DNA from: Bacteroidota bacterium | GTDB lineage: Bacteria; Bacteroidota; Bacteroidia; Chitinophagales; Chitinophagaceae | Direction of reading: 5' to 3' | Assembly: GCA_947457075.1 (NCBI GenBank) | Contig: CANGUG010000005.1 | Location: 87,778 to 151,777 of the forward strand | Length of the DNA: 64,000 nucleotides | Shown here: positions 15,908 through 25,925 of the stretch, piece after piece | Numbering within the stretch: the first letter of the stretch is position 1 | Layout: each line of letters begins with the position of its first letter | The notes under the pieces: model-generated | What the model was told of the DNA's origin: nothing | The model's database searches: none | Seen by the model: only the letters and a program-made list of their open reading frames with translations | Made by a program: the position numbers and the translations under genes

Positions 15908-18814
15908 TTACAAAATATTATACGCAAAACTTACATAATACAATCCACCAATTGCTGGATTACCATATGCCGTTCTATAATAATGATTGAAAATATTGGT
16001 TCCACCTACTTTCACCATTGACTTGATAGAAGGTACTTTATAAGTAAGTACTGCATCTACAGTTTTGAATGAAGCAACTTTACCTACAGAGAAAGTTCCC
16101 TCATAGATGAAATCATCTTGGTAGTGGAAATTAACACCAAATCCTAATCTGTCCTTCAATAAGAAACCGCTGTTGTTTAAAGCAAAATTTGCTCTGAACA
16201 ATGGTGTATTAAAGTAAGAAACAAATCCGTTTGGTAAGCTACCAATCTCGTCAGTGTATATACTTGCAGAGAAAGTAAAGTTACGAGGCATCATGTAATC
16301 AGCAGACAATCCCCATCCGCTAGTGAATACATCACCAGGAGCGTTGGTTGAAATGCTATAAGCAATACGCTTGCTTGGATCAGCTAAATCACTTAATTGA
16401 GGATTAGCCGCATTACGTGATTGTAATACAGTTACACCACTGATAAAATTGGTGTATTTTCCAGCATATGCATAAAAGTCAATCAATAATTTCTTGTTGA
16501 TTAAAGTTTTGTATCCAACTTCAAATGAACTCATAGACTCAGGCTTGAACTCACCGAATTGTTGTTGAACAGGTGCGCCTGCTAATACACTTGATAATGA
16601 ATAAGCAGGGTTTGTATTAAACTTATAATAATCTCTCAATTGAGGTAAACCTCCCATTAAACGAGTACCACCTCCTACTAACAAATTGATCCATTGGTTT
16701 TGTGTGGTAGGGAAACGGTAAGCTTGTTGGTAAGAAACACGGATATTGTTGTCTTCTGCAATTTTGATAACCGCAGTGGCTCTTGGTGTGAAACGACCTT
16801 TGAAATTCTCATTTTTATCATAACGTCCAGAAAGAGATATTTTCAAGATATCACCAAAAAACTTTTTAGTTAATTGAGTATAAACACCACTTTCTTTAAT
16901 TCCAATATTGCCAGCTGTATCCGCAAACAACGTTCCTTGTGAATTTAACATGTATTGCTTAAAGCTTCCACCAATTAATAAGTCAGCATCGTATTTTCCT
17001 AAATCAAATAATTCAGTTAAATTATATTGACCTTCTACTACACTCAATTCAGACTTGTCTAAGAAACGACCACCCCCTTGAGAAATAGGCACATTTGCTA
17101 TTGACTTAAACAAAGGACTAGTACCAATATTTCCAGTAGGTCTTCCTTGATCAGCTACACCTCTTGCCGCATTTCCAGCAGCTGTTGCATTCATTCCTGC
17201 ATTTCTGAAGTTTACATAAGCAGCAGTGTAAGTTGGGTACCAAGTAGTACTTGGCTTCCAAGCTTCGTTAAATAAACGAGTGGTGATAGTTGCATTGTAG
17301 GAGTTACCGGCATCTTCAATTGTTTTGTATGCACGTGCATACCAGTTTTTTGACTTCAATTCAAATTTGAATTGACTCATCGTTAATCCATTTAAAGAAT
17401 AACGGTCACTTCCAGTATATACAGTGTTACCAGAACCTGTATAAGCACTAAATGAAGCTTCGGTCTTGTCGTTTATTTTATAGTGGATTGACCCGGTAAT
17501 CTTAGTGTTTTTAACAACTGGATCAATAATATCTACCTCATTGTAACCTGTTCTGCTCACATTTACTCCAGTAAACATTCCCTTTGCTTCACCATATAAA
17601 AAAGGTGCGAATTGTGCTAAAGCTGGATTTGCCCCTGTTAAGAAAGCAGTATAAGTAGCTAAGTTAGAAGAGAAAGGTCCAGCTTGGGCAGCACCAAATA
17701 ATTGACCAAAAACAGTATTGGCTGTAGCAGCATTACCACCATAAGCAGCAGTCAATGCACCTAATACACCAGTTCTTACTGAGCTGTAAATGGAACTTAA
17801 TGATGAAGTTGTTTCATCACCATATACGTTCACACCATCATAATTTGGATCAGACTCTCTCCAACCTGGAATAGTTTGACCATTAGGAGTTCCTGTATTT
17901 CTAGAATAGTTTGTAGTATTATTTGCTAACCAGTCCTGCGCTTCAGTATATTGAGCACTGATTTTATAAGCAAAACGATCACCTACTTTACTTGCCCATC
18001 TTACTGTATAGTCCTGATAAGCAGCTTGTGGACGTTGATAATTGTCAACATGGTTCACCCCTTGCTTAATTTGGAAGCTTAATCCTTGGTATTTGAATGG
18101 ATTTTTACTGTTAATTAAAACAGTACCATTCATACCACCAGAACCATATAAAGCTGAAGATGCACCTGGTAATAATTCCATATTATCAACATCTAATTCC
18201 GTCAAACCTACCATTGTACCCACGGCAAAGTTTAAACCTGGCGCTTGGTTATCCATACCGTCAATCAATTGATTTAAACGTGTATTACCAGATCCATTAA
18301 AACCTCTTGTTGTGATACTTTTAAAAGTTAAACTTGCAGCAACTACATCGACTCCTTTCAAATTTGCAAGGATATCATAATAGTTGGCAGCAGATGCAGA
18401 TCTGATTTGAGCATTATTTACTCTTTCAATAGAAACTGGAGATTCCAGAATTCTTTCTGCTACTCTTGATGCAGAAACCACAACATCAGAACCTAACACA
18501 TAGCTTGGTGTTAAACTCACTGATAACTTTGTATTTTTCTCATCAACAACCACTTCCTTAGACTCAAATCCAACAGAAGTAAACACCAAAGTAAGCGGTG
18601 CTTTTTGATTAGTTACTAACTTGAAATTACCTTTATCATCGGTAAATGTACCTGCATTTCCTCCTTTCACCGTCACTGAAACAGCAGAAAGGGATTCTGA
18701 GGAATTTGAATTTTTAACAGTACCTGTAATAGTACTAGCTGTTTGAGCAGTAGCTGAAATTGCCATGATCGTGGCAAGACAAACTAAACCCATATGGCTT
18801 AAAAATCGTTTCAT
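15908..18814 (-). CDS. TonB-dependent receptor with carboxypeptidase-like N-domain
   Basis: A 968-residue outer-membrane protein. A signal peptide ends near ATAQT; residues about 28-110 form a carboxypeptidase-D regulatory-like beta-sandwich (ITGTVKNSNSSESLSAVSV), followed by the plug (VERVNNAQIRSA, TRGFNGSGNTRLNQLIDG) and a 22-strand barrel ending in a terminal aromatic-containing strand (YYVSFAYNIL). This architecture is that of SusC-like/siderophore-type Bacteroidota receptors, but no SusD gene is adjacent, so it probably is not a glycan receptor. The ligand is unknown. It is monocistronic, with its own terminator, divergent from purC. Confidence 0.92.
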   Translation of the reverse strand: MKRFLSHMGLVCLATIMAISATAQTASTITGTVKNSNSSESLSAVSVTVKGGNAGTFTDDKGNFKLVTNQKAPLTLVFTSVGFESKEVVVDEKNTKLSVSLTPSYVLGSDVVVSASRVAERILESPVSIERVNNAQIRSASAANYYDILANLKGVDVVAASLTFKSITTRGFNGSGNTRLNQLIDGMDNQAPGLNFAVGTMVGLTELDVDNMELLPGASSALYGSGGMNGTVLINSKNPFKYQGLSFQIKQGVNHVDNYQRPQAAYQDYTVRWASKVGDRFAYKISAQYTEAQDWLANNTTNYSRNTGTPNGQTIPGWRESDPNYDGVNVYGDETTSSLSSIYSSVRTGVLGALTAAYGGNAATANTVFGQLFGAAQAGPFSSNLATYTAFLTGANPALAQFAPFLYGEAKGMFTGVNVSRTGYNEVDIIDPVVKNTKITGSIHYKINDKTEASFSAYTGSGNTVYTGSDRYSLNGLTMSQFKFELKSKNWYARAYKTIEDAGNSYNATITTRLFNEAWKPSTTWYPTYTAAYVNFRNAGMNATAAGNAARGVADQGRPTGNIGTSPLFKSIANVPISQGGGRFLDKSELSVVEGQYNLTELFDLGKYDADLLIGGSFKQYMLNSQGTLFADTAGNIGIKESGVYTQLTKKFFGDILKISLSGRYDKNENFKGRFTPRATAVIKIAEDNNIRVSYQQAYRFPTTQNQWINLLVGGGTRLMGGLPQLRDYYKFNTNPAYSLSSVLAGAPVQQQFGEFKPESMSSFEVGYKTLINKKLLIDFYAYAGKYTNFISGVTVLQSRNAANPQLSDLADPSKRIAYSISTNAPGDVFTSGWGLSADYMMPRNFTFSASIYTDEIGSLPNGFVSYFNTPLFRANFALNNSGFLLKDRLGFGVNFHYQDDFIYEGTFSVGKVASFKTVDAVLTYKVPSIKSMVKVGGTNIFNHYYRTAYGNPAIGGLYYVSFAYNIL

Positions 18815-18911
18815 AAATGTTTGTTTTTAATTGAATTGTACTACAAAATAACAAAATATTAGCATTTAAAAAAATTATCGGGAATTAGCCTTAAAATTTT
18901 AATTTAGTGCT

Positions 18912-19838
18912 ATGAATTTAAAACCATTCCCGCAACAAATTAGCGAATACCACGGCAAAGTAAGAGACGTTTATTACATTGAAAATCAATTACTTGTAAT
19001 GATTGCAAGTGACCGTATTTCAGCTTTTGATGTCATTTTACCCAGGCCAATCCCCTTCAAAGGGCAGGTTTTGAACCAAATTGCGGCCTATATGCTGGAA
19101 AAAACAACCGATATATGCCCCAACTGGCTTTTGGAAACCCCCGCTCCCAATGTAGCAATAGGTAAAGAATGTACTCCATTTAAAATAGAAATGGTCGTAA
19201 GAGGTAATTTAGTGGGGCATGCCTGGAGAACTTATAACGCAGGTGGACGAGAATTATGTGGTGTTACATTGCCTGAAGGATTGGTAGAAAATGATTTTTT
19301 TCCCACTCCCATCATCACGCCTTCGACTAAAGCAAGCGAAGGTCATGACGAGGATATTTCAAAAGAAGCCATTATTCAACAAGGGTTGGCCTCGGCCGAA
19401 GAATGGGCCATTTTAGAAAAATATGCTTTGGCCTTATTTCAAAGAGGTAAAGAAATCGCTGCAAAACAAGGGTTGATTTTAGTGGATACAAAATATGAAT
19501 TCGGGAAAATCGGGGATACCATTTTTTTAATGGACGAAATTCATACACCTGATTCTTCAAGGTACTTTTATGCAGCTGGTTTTGAAGAACGTCAAGCAAA
19601 AAAAGAAAAACAAAAACAATTAAGTAAAGAATTTGTACGTGAATGGTTGATTGAAAATAATTTCATGGGCAAGGAAGGTCAAACTGTCCCCAATATGTCT
19701 GATGAATGGATTGAGACTATTTCAAAAAGATATATTGAGCTTTATGAAAAAGTAATTGGCGCACCATTTAAGCCTGAGCCAAAATCCGAAGAAGAAACTT
19801 ATAATTTAGTTTGTAATTCCCTTAAGAAGTTGCAATAG
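18912..19838 (+). CDS. purC: Phosphoribosylaminoimidazole-succinocarboxamide synthase
   Basis: A 308-residue SAICAR synthetase, step eight of de novo IMP synthesis (CAIR + aspartate + ATP). Recognised from [10 protein letters not shown], the [12 protein letters not shown] motif, [10 protein letters not shown] and the [10 protein letters not shown] block. The length fits the longer plant/fungal-like subclass that is usual in Bacteroidota. It stands alone, without other pur genes, divergent from the TonB receptor gene and convergent with trhO across a large palindromic element. Confidence 0.96.
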   Translation: MNLKPFPQQISEYHGKVRDVYYIENQLLVMIASDRISAFDVILPRPIPFKGQVLNQIAAYMLEKTTDICPNWLLETPAPNVAIGKECTPFKIEMVVRGNLVGHAWRTYNAGGRELCGVTLPEGLVENDFFPTPIITPSTKASEGHDEDISKEAIIQQGLASAEEWAILEKYALALFQRGKEIAAKQGLILVDTKYEFGKIGDTIFLMDEIHTPDSSRYFYAAGFEERQAKKEKQKQLSKEFVREWLIENNFMGKEGQTVPNMSDEWIETISKRYIELYEKVIGAPFKPEPKSEEETYNLVCNSLKKLQ

Positions 19839-19842
19839 TATA

Positions 19843-20024
19843 ATGAAATATTTAAAAGTATTTCACTTCTGAACATCGAGCCATAGCGTCAAGAAAAACT
19901 AAAAATGAATCGTTAAAAAATTGTGCATGTCTGAGCGAAGCGAGTTCACAATTTTAGATTTATTTTTAGTTTTTTAGCGTTAAGTGGCGAGCGGAGAAGA
20001 ATGAAAAACGATTAAATATCATTT
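19843..20024. repeat. About 180-nt imperfect palindrome between purC and trhO
   Basis: Two arms of roughly 80 bases are imperfect reverse complements: the inner 30 bases (19894-19925 against 19947-19975, sharing AAAAACTAAAAAT and AAAATTGTG) match best, and the outer arms (ATTTAA, GTNTTTCA, CTTCT, CGAGCCA/CTCGCCA, AGCGT/AACGCT) remain alignable out to AATGA at both ends. The loop is about 21 bases and contains GAGCGAAGCGAG. It covers the whole intergenic space and the trhO stop codon. It could be a MITE-like element, a large bidirectional terminator or a structured RNA; no long ORF lies inside. Confidence 0.75.
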
Positions 20025-21068
20025 TACGTCAATATTAATCCCCAGTCTGGGTCTAAGCCTTTGCTTGCTTTTGTTAAAAACCTGAATGCCGTTTTTTTGG
20101 CCTGCCCTTAATTTTTCCTGTTCTTCAATGGGCAAATGGAACACTTCCTTACACTCGGTGGTACAACAACCATCAAAGGATTGGGCGCATTCGGCACATT
20201 GAATAAATAACAAATGACAAGCGTCATTTTTGCAATTGGTATGGGTGTCTGCAGGCTTACCGCACTGATGACATTTTGCAATAATATCGTCTGTAATTTT
20301 TTCTCCCAATCTTTCGTCAAAAACAAAATTCTTTCCTTTGAATTTGCTTTCCAATCCAGCTTCTTTTATTTTATTGGCATAATTGATGATCCCCCCTTCT
20401 AAATGATATACATTTTTGAATCCCTGATGTAACATATAGGCACTTGCTTTTTCGCATCGAATGCCCCCAGTGCAATACATAATAATATTTTTGTCCTTTT
20501 TATCCTTCATCAAATCGGCTGCCATGGGCAATTGTTCCCTAAATGTATCAGAGGGGATTTCTATGGCTCTTTCAAAATGACCCACTTCGTATTCATAGTG
20601 ATTGCGCATGTCAATCACGATCGTATCCTCTTTATCAATAAGTGCATTCATTTCCTTTGCACTCAAATACTTCCCTTTATTTTCCATACTAAAGCTAGGA
20701 TCCTCAATGCCATCGGCTACAATTTTTTCACGCACTTTAATTCTCAATACCCAAAAACTTTTTCCGTCATCATTCACTGCTATATTTAATCGAATGCCTT
20801 TCAATGGCTTAAAAGAGTATAAATAATCTCTAAACACATCCATATTGTGCGATGGAATACTTACTTGTGCATTAATCCCTTCGGATGCGACATAAATACG
20901 CCCAAAAACTTTCATTGCATTGAAAGCGCGATACATTTCGTCTCTAAATAATTGGGGATCTTGAATTGTAAAATACTGGTAAAAACTAATGGTGGTTCTG
21001 GGAAAAGTTTCCTCATGCAGTTTTTGTTTCAACTCTTGGTTGGAAACACGATTGTGTAATACAGACAT
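20019..21068 (-). CDS. trhO: tRNA uridine(34) hydroxylase (rhodanese-domain protein)
   Basis: A 349-residue protein of the TrhO/YceA family, which hydroxylates U34 of tRNA in an oxygen-dependent, prephenate-independent way. An N-terminal acylphosphatase-like domain ([16 protein letters not shown]) precedes a rhodanese domain with the active-site loop [11 protein letters not shown], and a C-terminal cysteine-rich segment (CHQCG, CKNDACH, CAEC) probably binds zinc. The frame reaches a TTG at 21089, but ATG at 21068 is the better start. The stop codon falls inside the palindromic element. Confidence 0.93.
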   Translation of the reverse strand: MSVLHNRVSNQELKQKLHEETFPRTTISFYQYFTIQDPQLFRDEMYRAFNAMKVFGRIYVASEGINAQVSIPSHNMDVFRDYLYSFKPLKGIRLNIAVNDDGKSFWVLRIKVREKIVADGIEDPSFSMENKGKYLSAKEMNALIDKEDTIVIDMRNHYEYEVGHFERAIEIPSDTFREQLPMAADLMKDKKDKNIIMYCTGGIRCEKASAYMLHQGFKNVYHLEGGIINYANKIKEAGLESKFKGKNFVFDERLGEKITDDIIAKCHQCGKPADTHTNCKNDACHLLFIQCAECAQSFDGCCTTECKEVFHLPIEEQEKLRAGQKNGIQVFNKSKQRLRPRLGINIDVK

Positions 21069-21126
21069 AGCTATTAAATTTAAGCTCAATTACAGATTAA
21101 GCAAATTCAATACAAAGATACTGAAA

Positions 21127-21489
21127 TTATTTTTTTCTTAAATAAGCCCCTGTTAAGCTTGCAAAGCCGCCCACTAAAGCACCCAGGAAGGCAGTTACTA
21201 CAATTAACAGCACGTAGGAACCTTGTAAAGGCAAAATACTAGCCACTTTAGTAGATAAAATATGATTGTTAGCTGCATCAATCCCTGTTGCCAAACCTGC
21301 CCAAATTGCTCCCACTCCTAAAGCCCCCGTTAAAAAATTTACCCAAGGTTTTAATGGAATGGCAATGGCAATAATAAAATTGGCCACAGCAAAACTCCAC
21401 CATGGTAAATTACCATACAATCCTAAAGCAAAAGTTACTAATGCAGAAAGTAAAATGGAGATAGGTATTTTTAATGATTCTAATTTCAT
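21127..21489 (-). CDS. Small hydrophobic membrane protein of unknown function
   Basis: A 120-residue protein with four predicted membrane helices, rich in Gly and Ala, ending in a basic tail (AYLRKK). No family is recognised. It lies 34 bases downstream of the penicillin-acylase-like gene and 58 bases upstream of trhO, all on the same strand, so it may be part of one transcript, but the sequence gives no hint of role. Confidence 0.7.
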   Translation of the reverse strand: MKLESLKIPISILLSALVTFALGLYGNLPWWSFAVANFIIAIAIPLKPWVNFLTGALGVGAIWAGLATGIDAANNHILSTKVASILPLQGSYVLLIVVTAFLGALVGGFASLTGAYLRKK

Positions 21490-21523
21490 AAAGTTATTTT
21501 CTAGTTTGAAAAATTAATGGAGG

Positions 21524-24004
21524 TTAGGCTTTGTTAAATTGTATATGCCATTTAGTTCTGCTGTCTGATTTTAGTTTATCCAAGGGCAGGAACAATAAAC
21601 GATAATATTTACCAGCTGCCCAAGTATCCACAAAACTATCATAGTAAGGGCTTCCTGGATTACCACTTTGTCCTCCTGGATATAAGCCATAAGCTTCAAT
21701 CTCATCGGTTAAATGCACTACCATTCTCCAGCTAGGGCCATGGTTCTCGGTTGTTGCATTGATAATATTTACCCCTCCTCCAATAGGCAAATTCAACCTA
21801 CTCAAAGAAGGTGTTTTTGTTAAATGCAATACCCTTGTTGCTTTAAACTGCTCCCAAGTTAATTTATTATCTTTTTCCAACTCCTTCCATTTGATAGCAG
21901 CTTTTTCAATACCCAAATTAACTTGTTCTTTAAGCGTTTCAACCTTCCCTTTTGTGCGAATATCATCTGCTACTGAAAAATTTGAGTCCCTATTCATTTG
22001 ATCTAATAATACATGCGCTTCTGGCTTAGTTAATGGAATGTCAGCTCCCGCCAATTCATCTCCCCAAACTGCATTCTCAACACTATCCCAAATAATCTTA
22101 AAGGCGGTGATTCCTTTTGAATTACCATTATTATATAAATCCCAGTTATTCATTTCATGTACCATTTTTTGTGCATCGTAACTAAGCTTAGCATTATCAA
22201 TAAATTTAACCAATGCCGGCCTAGCCACTTCTGCAAAAACATTATAATTATTTGTTTGCAATTGTTGCATATCTAAAGCCGTAATTTGACTCATGGTTGC
22301 CAATTGCTTGTTAACACTTATGCCACGATACAAAGGAAAAGAAGCTGCAGTTCCTAAGTAATATGGGTAAGTTGCCTCCACCGATTTTTGATTAGCACTA
22401 CTTACAAAACCCCTTAATGGATTTTTCATCATTGGATTTTCCTCGCTAGGTATGATACCTTGCCAGTCATAACTGCTATCCGCTCCTGGCATAATAAAAT
22501 CTCCCTGACGATCCCATCTTGCTACAAAACTTCCTTGCTGCTTAATGGCAATATCCCCCGACTTGCTAGCAAATACAAAATTTTGTCCTGGGCATTTCCA
22601 CAATGAAATCGCCGCTAAATAATCGTCGAAGTTTTTAGCTCTATTCAATTTATAAAAAGTCTCTACTCCTGTTGATGCATTGTGCCCTGTCCATTTAACA
22701 GCTAAATGACGGCCTTTGGATTGCGGGTTTTGATAATGTGCATCAAACATAGCGGGTCCCCAATGTGTCATTGCGATATTCTCCACTACATCGGCACTGT
22801 CTTTTACTTTGATAATTTCTTGACGGTTAGTGGTCGCCTTCCATGTACCATTAAACCAATATTCTTTTTGTGTACTGTCTTTAAATTTTAGTTCATAATA
22901 ATCCAATACATCTCGTCCTGCATTGGTCACCCCCCAAGCCAAACTATCATTAAACCCAATAATTACCGCAGGTGAGCCTGGGAAACTAGCCCCATAAGTA
23001 CTATGGGTAGGCGTGGTAATTTGAACCTCAAACCACAATGAAGGCAAATTCAATCCTAAATGAGGATCGCTACATAATATAGGACGACCTGATTTTGTTT
23101 TGCTCCCCGCAACTGCCCAGTTATTGCTTCCATTGTTTTTATCGGGTGCTTGGGGTGGAATACTAAAATTATTGATGGCCATAACAGCTGTCTGCTTTTT
23201 TAAGTAGGCTGAATCTGCAGACAATGGTTTTTGAGGGACTATTGAAGGCTTAGCAAATAAAGTCCCTTTAGGAATAATTGGATCCAATGAATCCTGTTGA
23301 TTGGTATATAATTTTTCAAATAAATCATACCCTAGGTAATCTCTTGTATTGGTCAATTGTAAATCAGCTGAAGCTGCGCGACCAGTTAAATCGTAGGACA
23401 TAAACATTAAAAACAAATATGTTTTTTTAGCTGTCCAGGCTTCAGGGGTGTAATTCATTAATTTGTATTCAAAAGGCAAATCCTCAGGTGACAATTGTTT
23501 AAGATATGCATTGACACCCGCGGTATAAGCATCCACCGTTGCCTTCATTACAGGGTTATTATCATTAATGTATTTTTCTGTTTCTTCAGCGCCATAAACC
23601 ATACCAAGTCGTCTAAAGAATCGATCAATAGATAATTTATCTGATCCTGCAATTTCACTTAACCTTCCTGCCGCAACACGGGTTTGAAAATCCATTTGCC
23701 ATAACCTAAATTTTGCATGCAAAAACCCTTGTACAAAATAAGCATCCTCGTCTTGGTCAGCATAAATATGGGGCACCAATCGGTCATCCAAGTAAACATC
23801 CACCTTCCCTTTTAATTCACTAGCTACAATGGAGGCATCAAATCCGGCATCCACTTTTTCAGCATTTTTCCAAAATCCATGTTGAGGCGATAAAAAATAA
23901 CCCAACTTAGGTGTTTTAGCTGTACCACTAGGTAACTGAATATTTAATACAGTCACTAAACCAACAGTAACAATAGCCGAAGCTACAAAAGGCAATATGC
24001 GCAT
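21524..24004 (-). CDS. Penicillin acylase family (S45) N-terminal nucleophile hydrolase
   Basis: An 826-residue secreted or membrane-anchored enzyme beginning with one hydrophobic segment (residues 5-22). As in penicillin G and quorum-lactone acylases, the precursor should cut itself before a Ser that becomes the N-terminal nucleophile: Ser293 in NNGSNNWAV fits exactly, giving an alpha chain of about 270 residues and a beta chain of about 530. Downstream SDPHLGLNLPSLW and the late HGPSWRMVV motifs are conserved. The natural amide substrate is unknown. ATG 24004 is chosen over a TTG two codons upstream. Confidence 0.93.
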   Translation of the reverse strand: MRILPFVASAIVTVGLVTVLNIQLPSGTAKTPKLGYFLSPQHGFWKNAEKVDAGFDASIVASELKGKVDVYLDDRLVPHIYADQDEDAYFVQGFLHAKFRLWQMDFQTRVAAGRLSEIAGSDKLSIDRFFRRLGMVYGAEETEKYINDNNPVMKATVDAYTAGVNAYLKQLSPEDLPFEYKLMNYTPEAWTAKKTYLFLMFMSYDLTGRAASADLQLTNTRDYLGYDLFEKLYTNQQDSLDPIIPKGTLFAKPSIVPQKPLSADSAYLKKQTAVMAINNFSIPPQAPDKNNGSNNWAVAGSKTKSGRPILCSDPHLGLNLPSLWFEVQITTPTHSTYGASFPGSPAVIIGFNDSLAWGVTNAGRDVLDYYELKFKDSTQKEYWFNGTWKATTNRQEIIKVKDSADVVENIAMTHWGPAMFDAHYQNPQSKGRHLAVKWTGHNASTGVETFYKLNRAKNFDDYLAAISLWKCPGQNFVFASKSGDIAIKQQGSFVARWDRQGDFIMPGADSSYDWQGIIPSEENPMMKNPLRGFVSSANQKSVEATYPYYLGTAASFPLYRGISVNKQLATMSQITALDMQQLQTNNYNVFAEVARPALVKFIDNAKLSYDAQKMVHEMNNWDLYNNGNSKGITAFKIIWDSVENAVWGDELAGADIPLTKPEAHVLLDQMNRDSNFSVADDIRTKGKVETLKEQVNLGIEKAAIKWKELEKDNKLTWEQFKATRVLHLTKTPSLSRLNLPIGGGVNIINATTENHGPSWRMVVHLTDEIEAYGLYPGGQSGNPGSPYYDSFVDTWAAGKYYRLLFLPLDKLKSDSRTKWHIQFNKA

Positions 24005-24033
24005 AATCAAAATTTAGAGTCCTAAATTAAGTA

Positions 24034-25044
24034 TTATTTGGCAATATGACTTTTAAAAAATTGAAGATGTTTTTCGAGTGGGAGATGCGGAAATTGTACC
24101 GCCAATTGCTGCGTTTTTTCCAAACAACTTGACAGAAATTTTTGATGTTCAGAAGCCCCTTCAAAAAAAGGCTTATGATTTATGGCTAACTGAATTTCCA
24201 CCACTTGTTTCATTAAAGCCTGGGTAGCGGCATTCATATAAGTTTCAACAAGCCGTTCCCAAACATATTGAGTTGCCAAATAATTTGGATGTACCAAGTC
24301 CTCGGCATAAAAACGATAATCTCTTAAATCATCAATGATATATTCATAAGCAGGAAAATAAGTACAGCCTGGCTCAGTTTCCACTAAGTCATGTACCGTT
24401 TGAATTAATACTGCTTTGCTTCGGTTATTTTCCACTAAACCTTCCCTTAAATGTCTAACTGGACTAATTGTATATATAATATTTAAGTGAGGGTTAAATG
24501 CCTTTAACGCTTTTTGAATATCTTTTAAACGCAATAATAATTCGGCGGGCGTTAATAATTTTTTGGCAAACCAATTGGCAGGGGCTTTATGATTATTCGC
24601 TACCACCATTCCTTGGTTATTACCCGCTTGCTCATTTAAGGTGTACAACCAAGCGGAGCCAAGTGTAATAACTAAATGATTGGCTTTCTTTAAAAAATCA
24701 TGTGCTTCCGAAATGGAATCATTTATTTTTTGCAATGCTTCCTCCTGGGTGATACCCGAAAATCGACTATGGTGGTGCCAGCTATTCCAAACATCATTTA
24801 AGAAAAATAAGTCTTCTTTGGTATAAATCTTACCCTGGATATAATCCATTAATGCATTTTGAACACTTACTGGATTAAATAAAATTCCATGTGGATTTTG
24901 TACAGTTTCAAAAAGATGATATTGTAATTTGGTACCGATATTTTCGGTAAAACAGGAACCTATCAGCATAATTTTATCCGGATAGGCTATTGCATTTTCA
25001 GCAGGCTTTGCAGTTAAGCTTAATTTAAATTTGATGGCACTCAT
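24034..25044 (-). CDS. GSCFA domain protein
   Basis: A 336-residue protein carrying the family-naming GSCFTENIG motif near residue 29, followed by HGILFNPVS and SGITQEEAL; the late block DLVHPNYLATQYVWERL contains the Asp/His expected of an SGNH-like hydrolase fold. Members are presumed esterases, sometimes attached to outer-membrane or polysaccharide loci, but no activity is established for this branch. No signal peptide. The start is 4 bases after the rlmB stop, so the two are co-transcribed. Confidence 0.88.
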   Translation of the reverse strand: MSAIKFKLSLTAKPAENAIAYPDKIMLIGSCFTENIGTKLQYHLFETVQNPHGILFNPVSVQNALMDYIQGKIYTKEDLFFLNDVWNSWHHHSRFSGITQEEALQKINDSISEAHDFLKKANHLVITLGSAWLYTLNEQAGNNQGMVVANNHKAPANWFAKKLLTPAELLLRLKDIQKALKAFNPHLNIIYTISPVRHLREGLVENNRSKAVLIQTVHDLVETEPGCTYFPAYEYIIDDLRDYRFYAEDLVHPNYLATQYVWERLVETYMNAATQALMKQVVEIQLAINHKPFFEGASEHQKFLSSCLEKTQQLAVQFPHLPLEKHLQFFKSHIAK

Positions 25045-25048
25045 TGCT

Positions 25049-25852
25049 TTACAATTTTGCGTCAGGGAACATTCTTTGTTTCATGGCTTCATATAAAACA
25101 ATGCCTGCTGCAACAGAAACATTAAATGAATCAAAATTTGTCGCCATGGGGATTTTAAAGAAATAATCAGCCGCCTTAGCTAAATAAGGTTGTACGCCCC
25201 TGCCCTCGTCGCCCATAATAATACAACTTGGCATATTAAAATCTAGCTCATGTACATTTTTATCCGCACGCATTTCACTGGTGAAAACCTGAATACCATT
25301 TAAATGCAAATCGTCCACCGCTTTCAATAAACTACTCACGCGAACCACATGAATATGTTCCAAAGCACCCGCGCTACTTTTGAAGGCTTCTTCATTTAAT
25401 GCACCTACTCCTTTATCAGGAATAATCAATGCTTGCGCTCCACAACAATGTATGCTTCTACTAATTGCCCCAATATTTCTAACGTCGGTCACTCCATCTA
25501 ACATAACAAATAAAGGAGTTTCTCCTTTTGCCACTACAAAATCAATAACTTCCTGTAAATCCAAATATTTCACATTGGAGATAAAAGCCAATACTCCTTG
25601 GTGATTCGCTTTGGTCATCCCATTTAATTTTTCAATAGGAACCAATTGCACCGGAATAGTATGTTCGCGGGCAAATTGCTTTATTTCAGATAAGCCCTCC
25701 CCTTGTGCATTTTTTTGAATTAATATCTTTTCAATATTAGCGCCTGACTCCAATGATTCAATCAATGGCTGACGGCCAATAATAAATTTGCGTTCTGTAG
25801 TAAAACTTGGGCGTGGACTAAATCTTCTTGGCTTATTATTTCGTTCCTGCAT
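25049..25852 (-). CDS. rlmB: 23S rRNA (guanosine-2'-O)-methyltransferase RlmB-like
   Basis: A 267-residue SPOUT methyltransferase (TrmH family). An N-terminal substrate-binding domain (IIGRQPLIESLESG) precedes the knot domain with DGVTDVRNIGAISRS, IIMGDEGRGVQ and the final FDSFNVSVAAGIVLYEA knot loop. E. coli RlmB methylates G2251 of 23S rRNA; another TrmH-type target is possible. A TACCTTTG box lies only 4 bases before the ATG, so the transcript is nearly leaderless. Confidence 0.92.
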   Translation of the reverse strand: MQERNNKPRRFSPRPSFTTERKFIIGRQPLIESLESGANIEKILIQKNAQGEGLSEIKQFAREHTIPVQLVPIEKLNGMTKANHQGVLAFISNVKYLDLQEVIDFVVAKGETPLFVMLDGVTDVRNIGAISRSIHCCGAQALIIPDKGVGALNEEAFKSSAGALEHIHVVRVSSLLKAVDDLHLNGIQVFTSEMRADKNVHELDFNMPSCIIMGDEGRGVQPYLAKAADYFFKIPMATNFDSFNVSVAAGIVLYEAMKQRMFPDAKL

Positions 25853-25856
25853 AAAT

Positions 25857-25864
25857 CAAAGGTA
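25857..25864 (-). promoter_or_regulatory. -7 box of rlmB, implying a nearly leaderless mRNA
   Basis: TACCTTTG (TAnnTTTG) ends 4 bases before the rlmB ATG. The -7 box is strong but no TTTG is found at the -33 spacing. Confidence 0.5.
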
Positions 25865-25875
25865 GGTATTTAAAC

Positions 25876-25909
25876 AAAAAACCCGTCCTGAAAAATCGGA
25901 ACGGGTTTT
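25876..25909 (-). terminator. Terminator of metK
   Basis: Stem AAAACCCGT/ACGGGTTTT with a 12-15 base loop and a T-rich tail on the minus strand, 17 bases after the metK stop. Confidence 0.85.
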
Positions 25910-25925
25910 AATACAAATCACTTTA

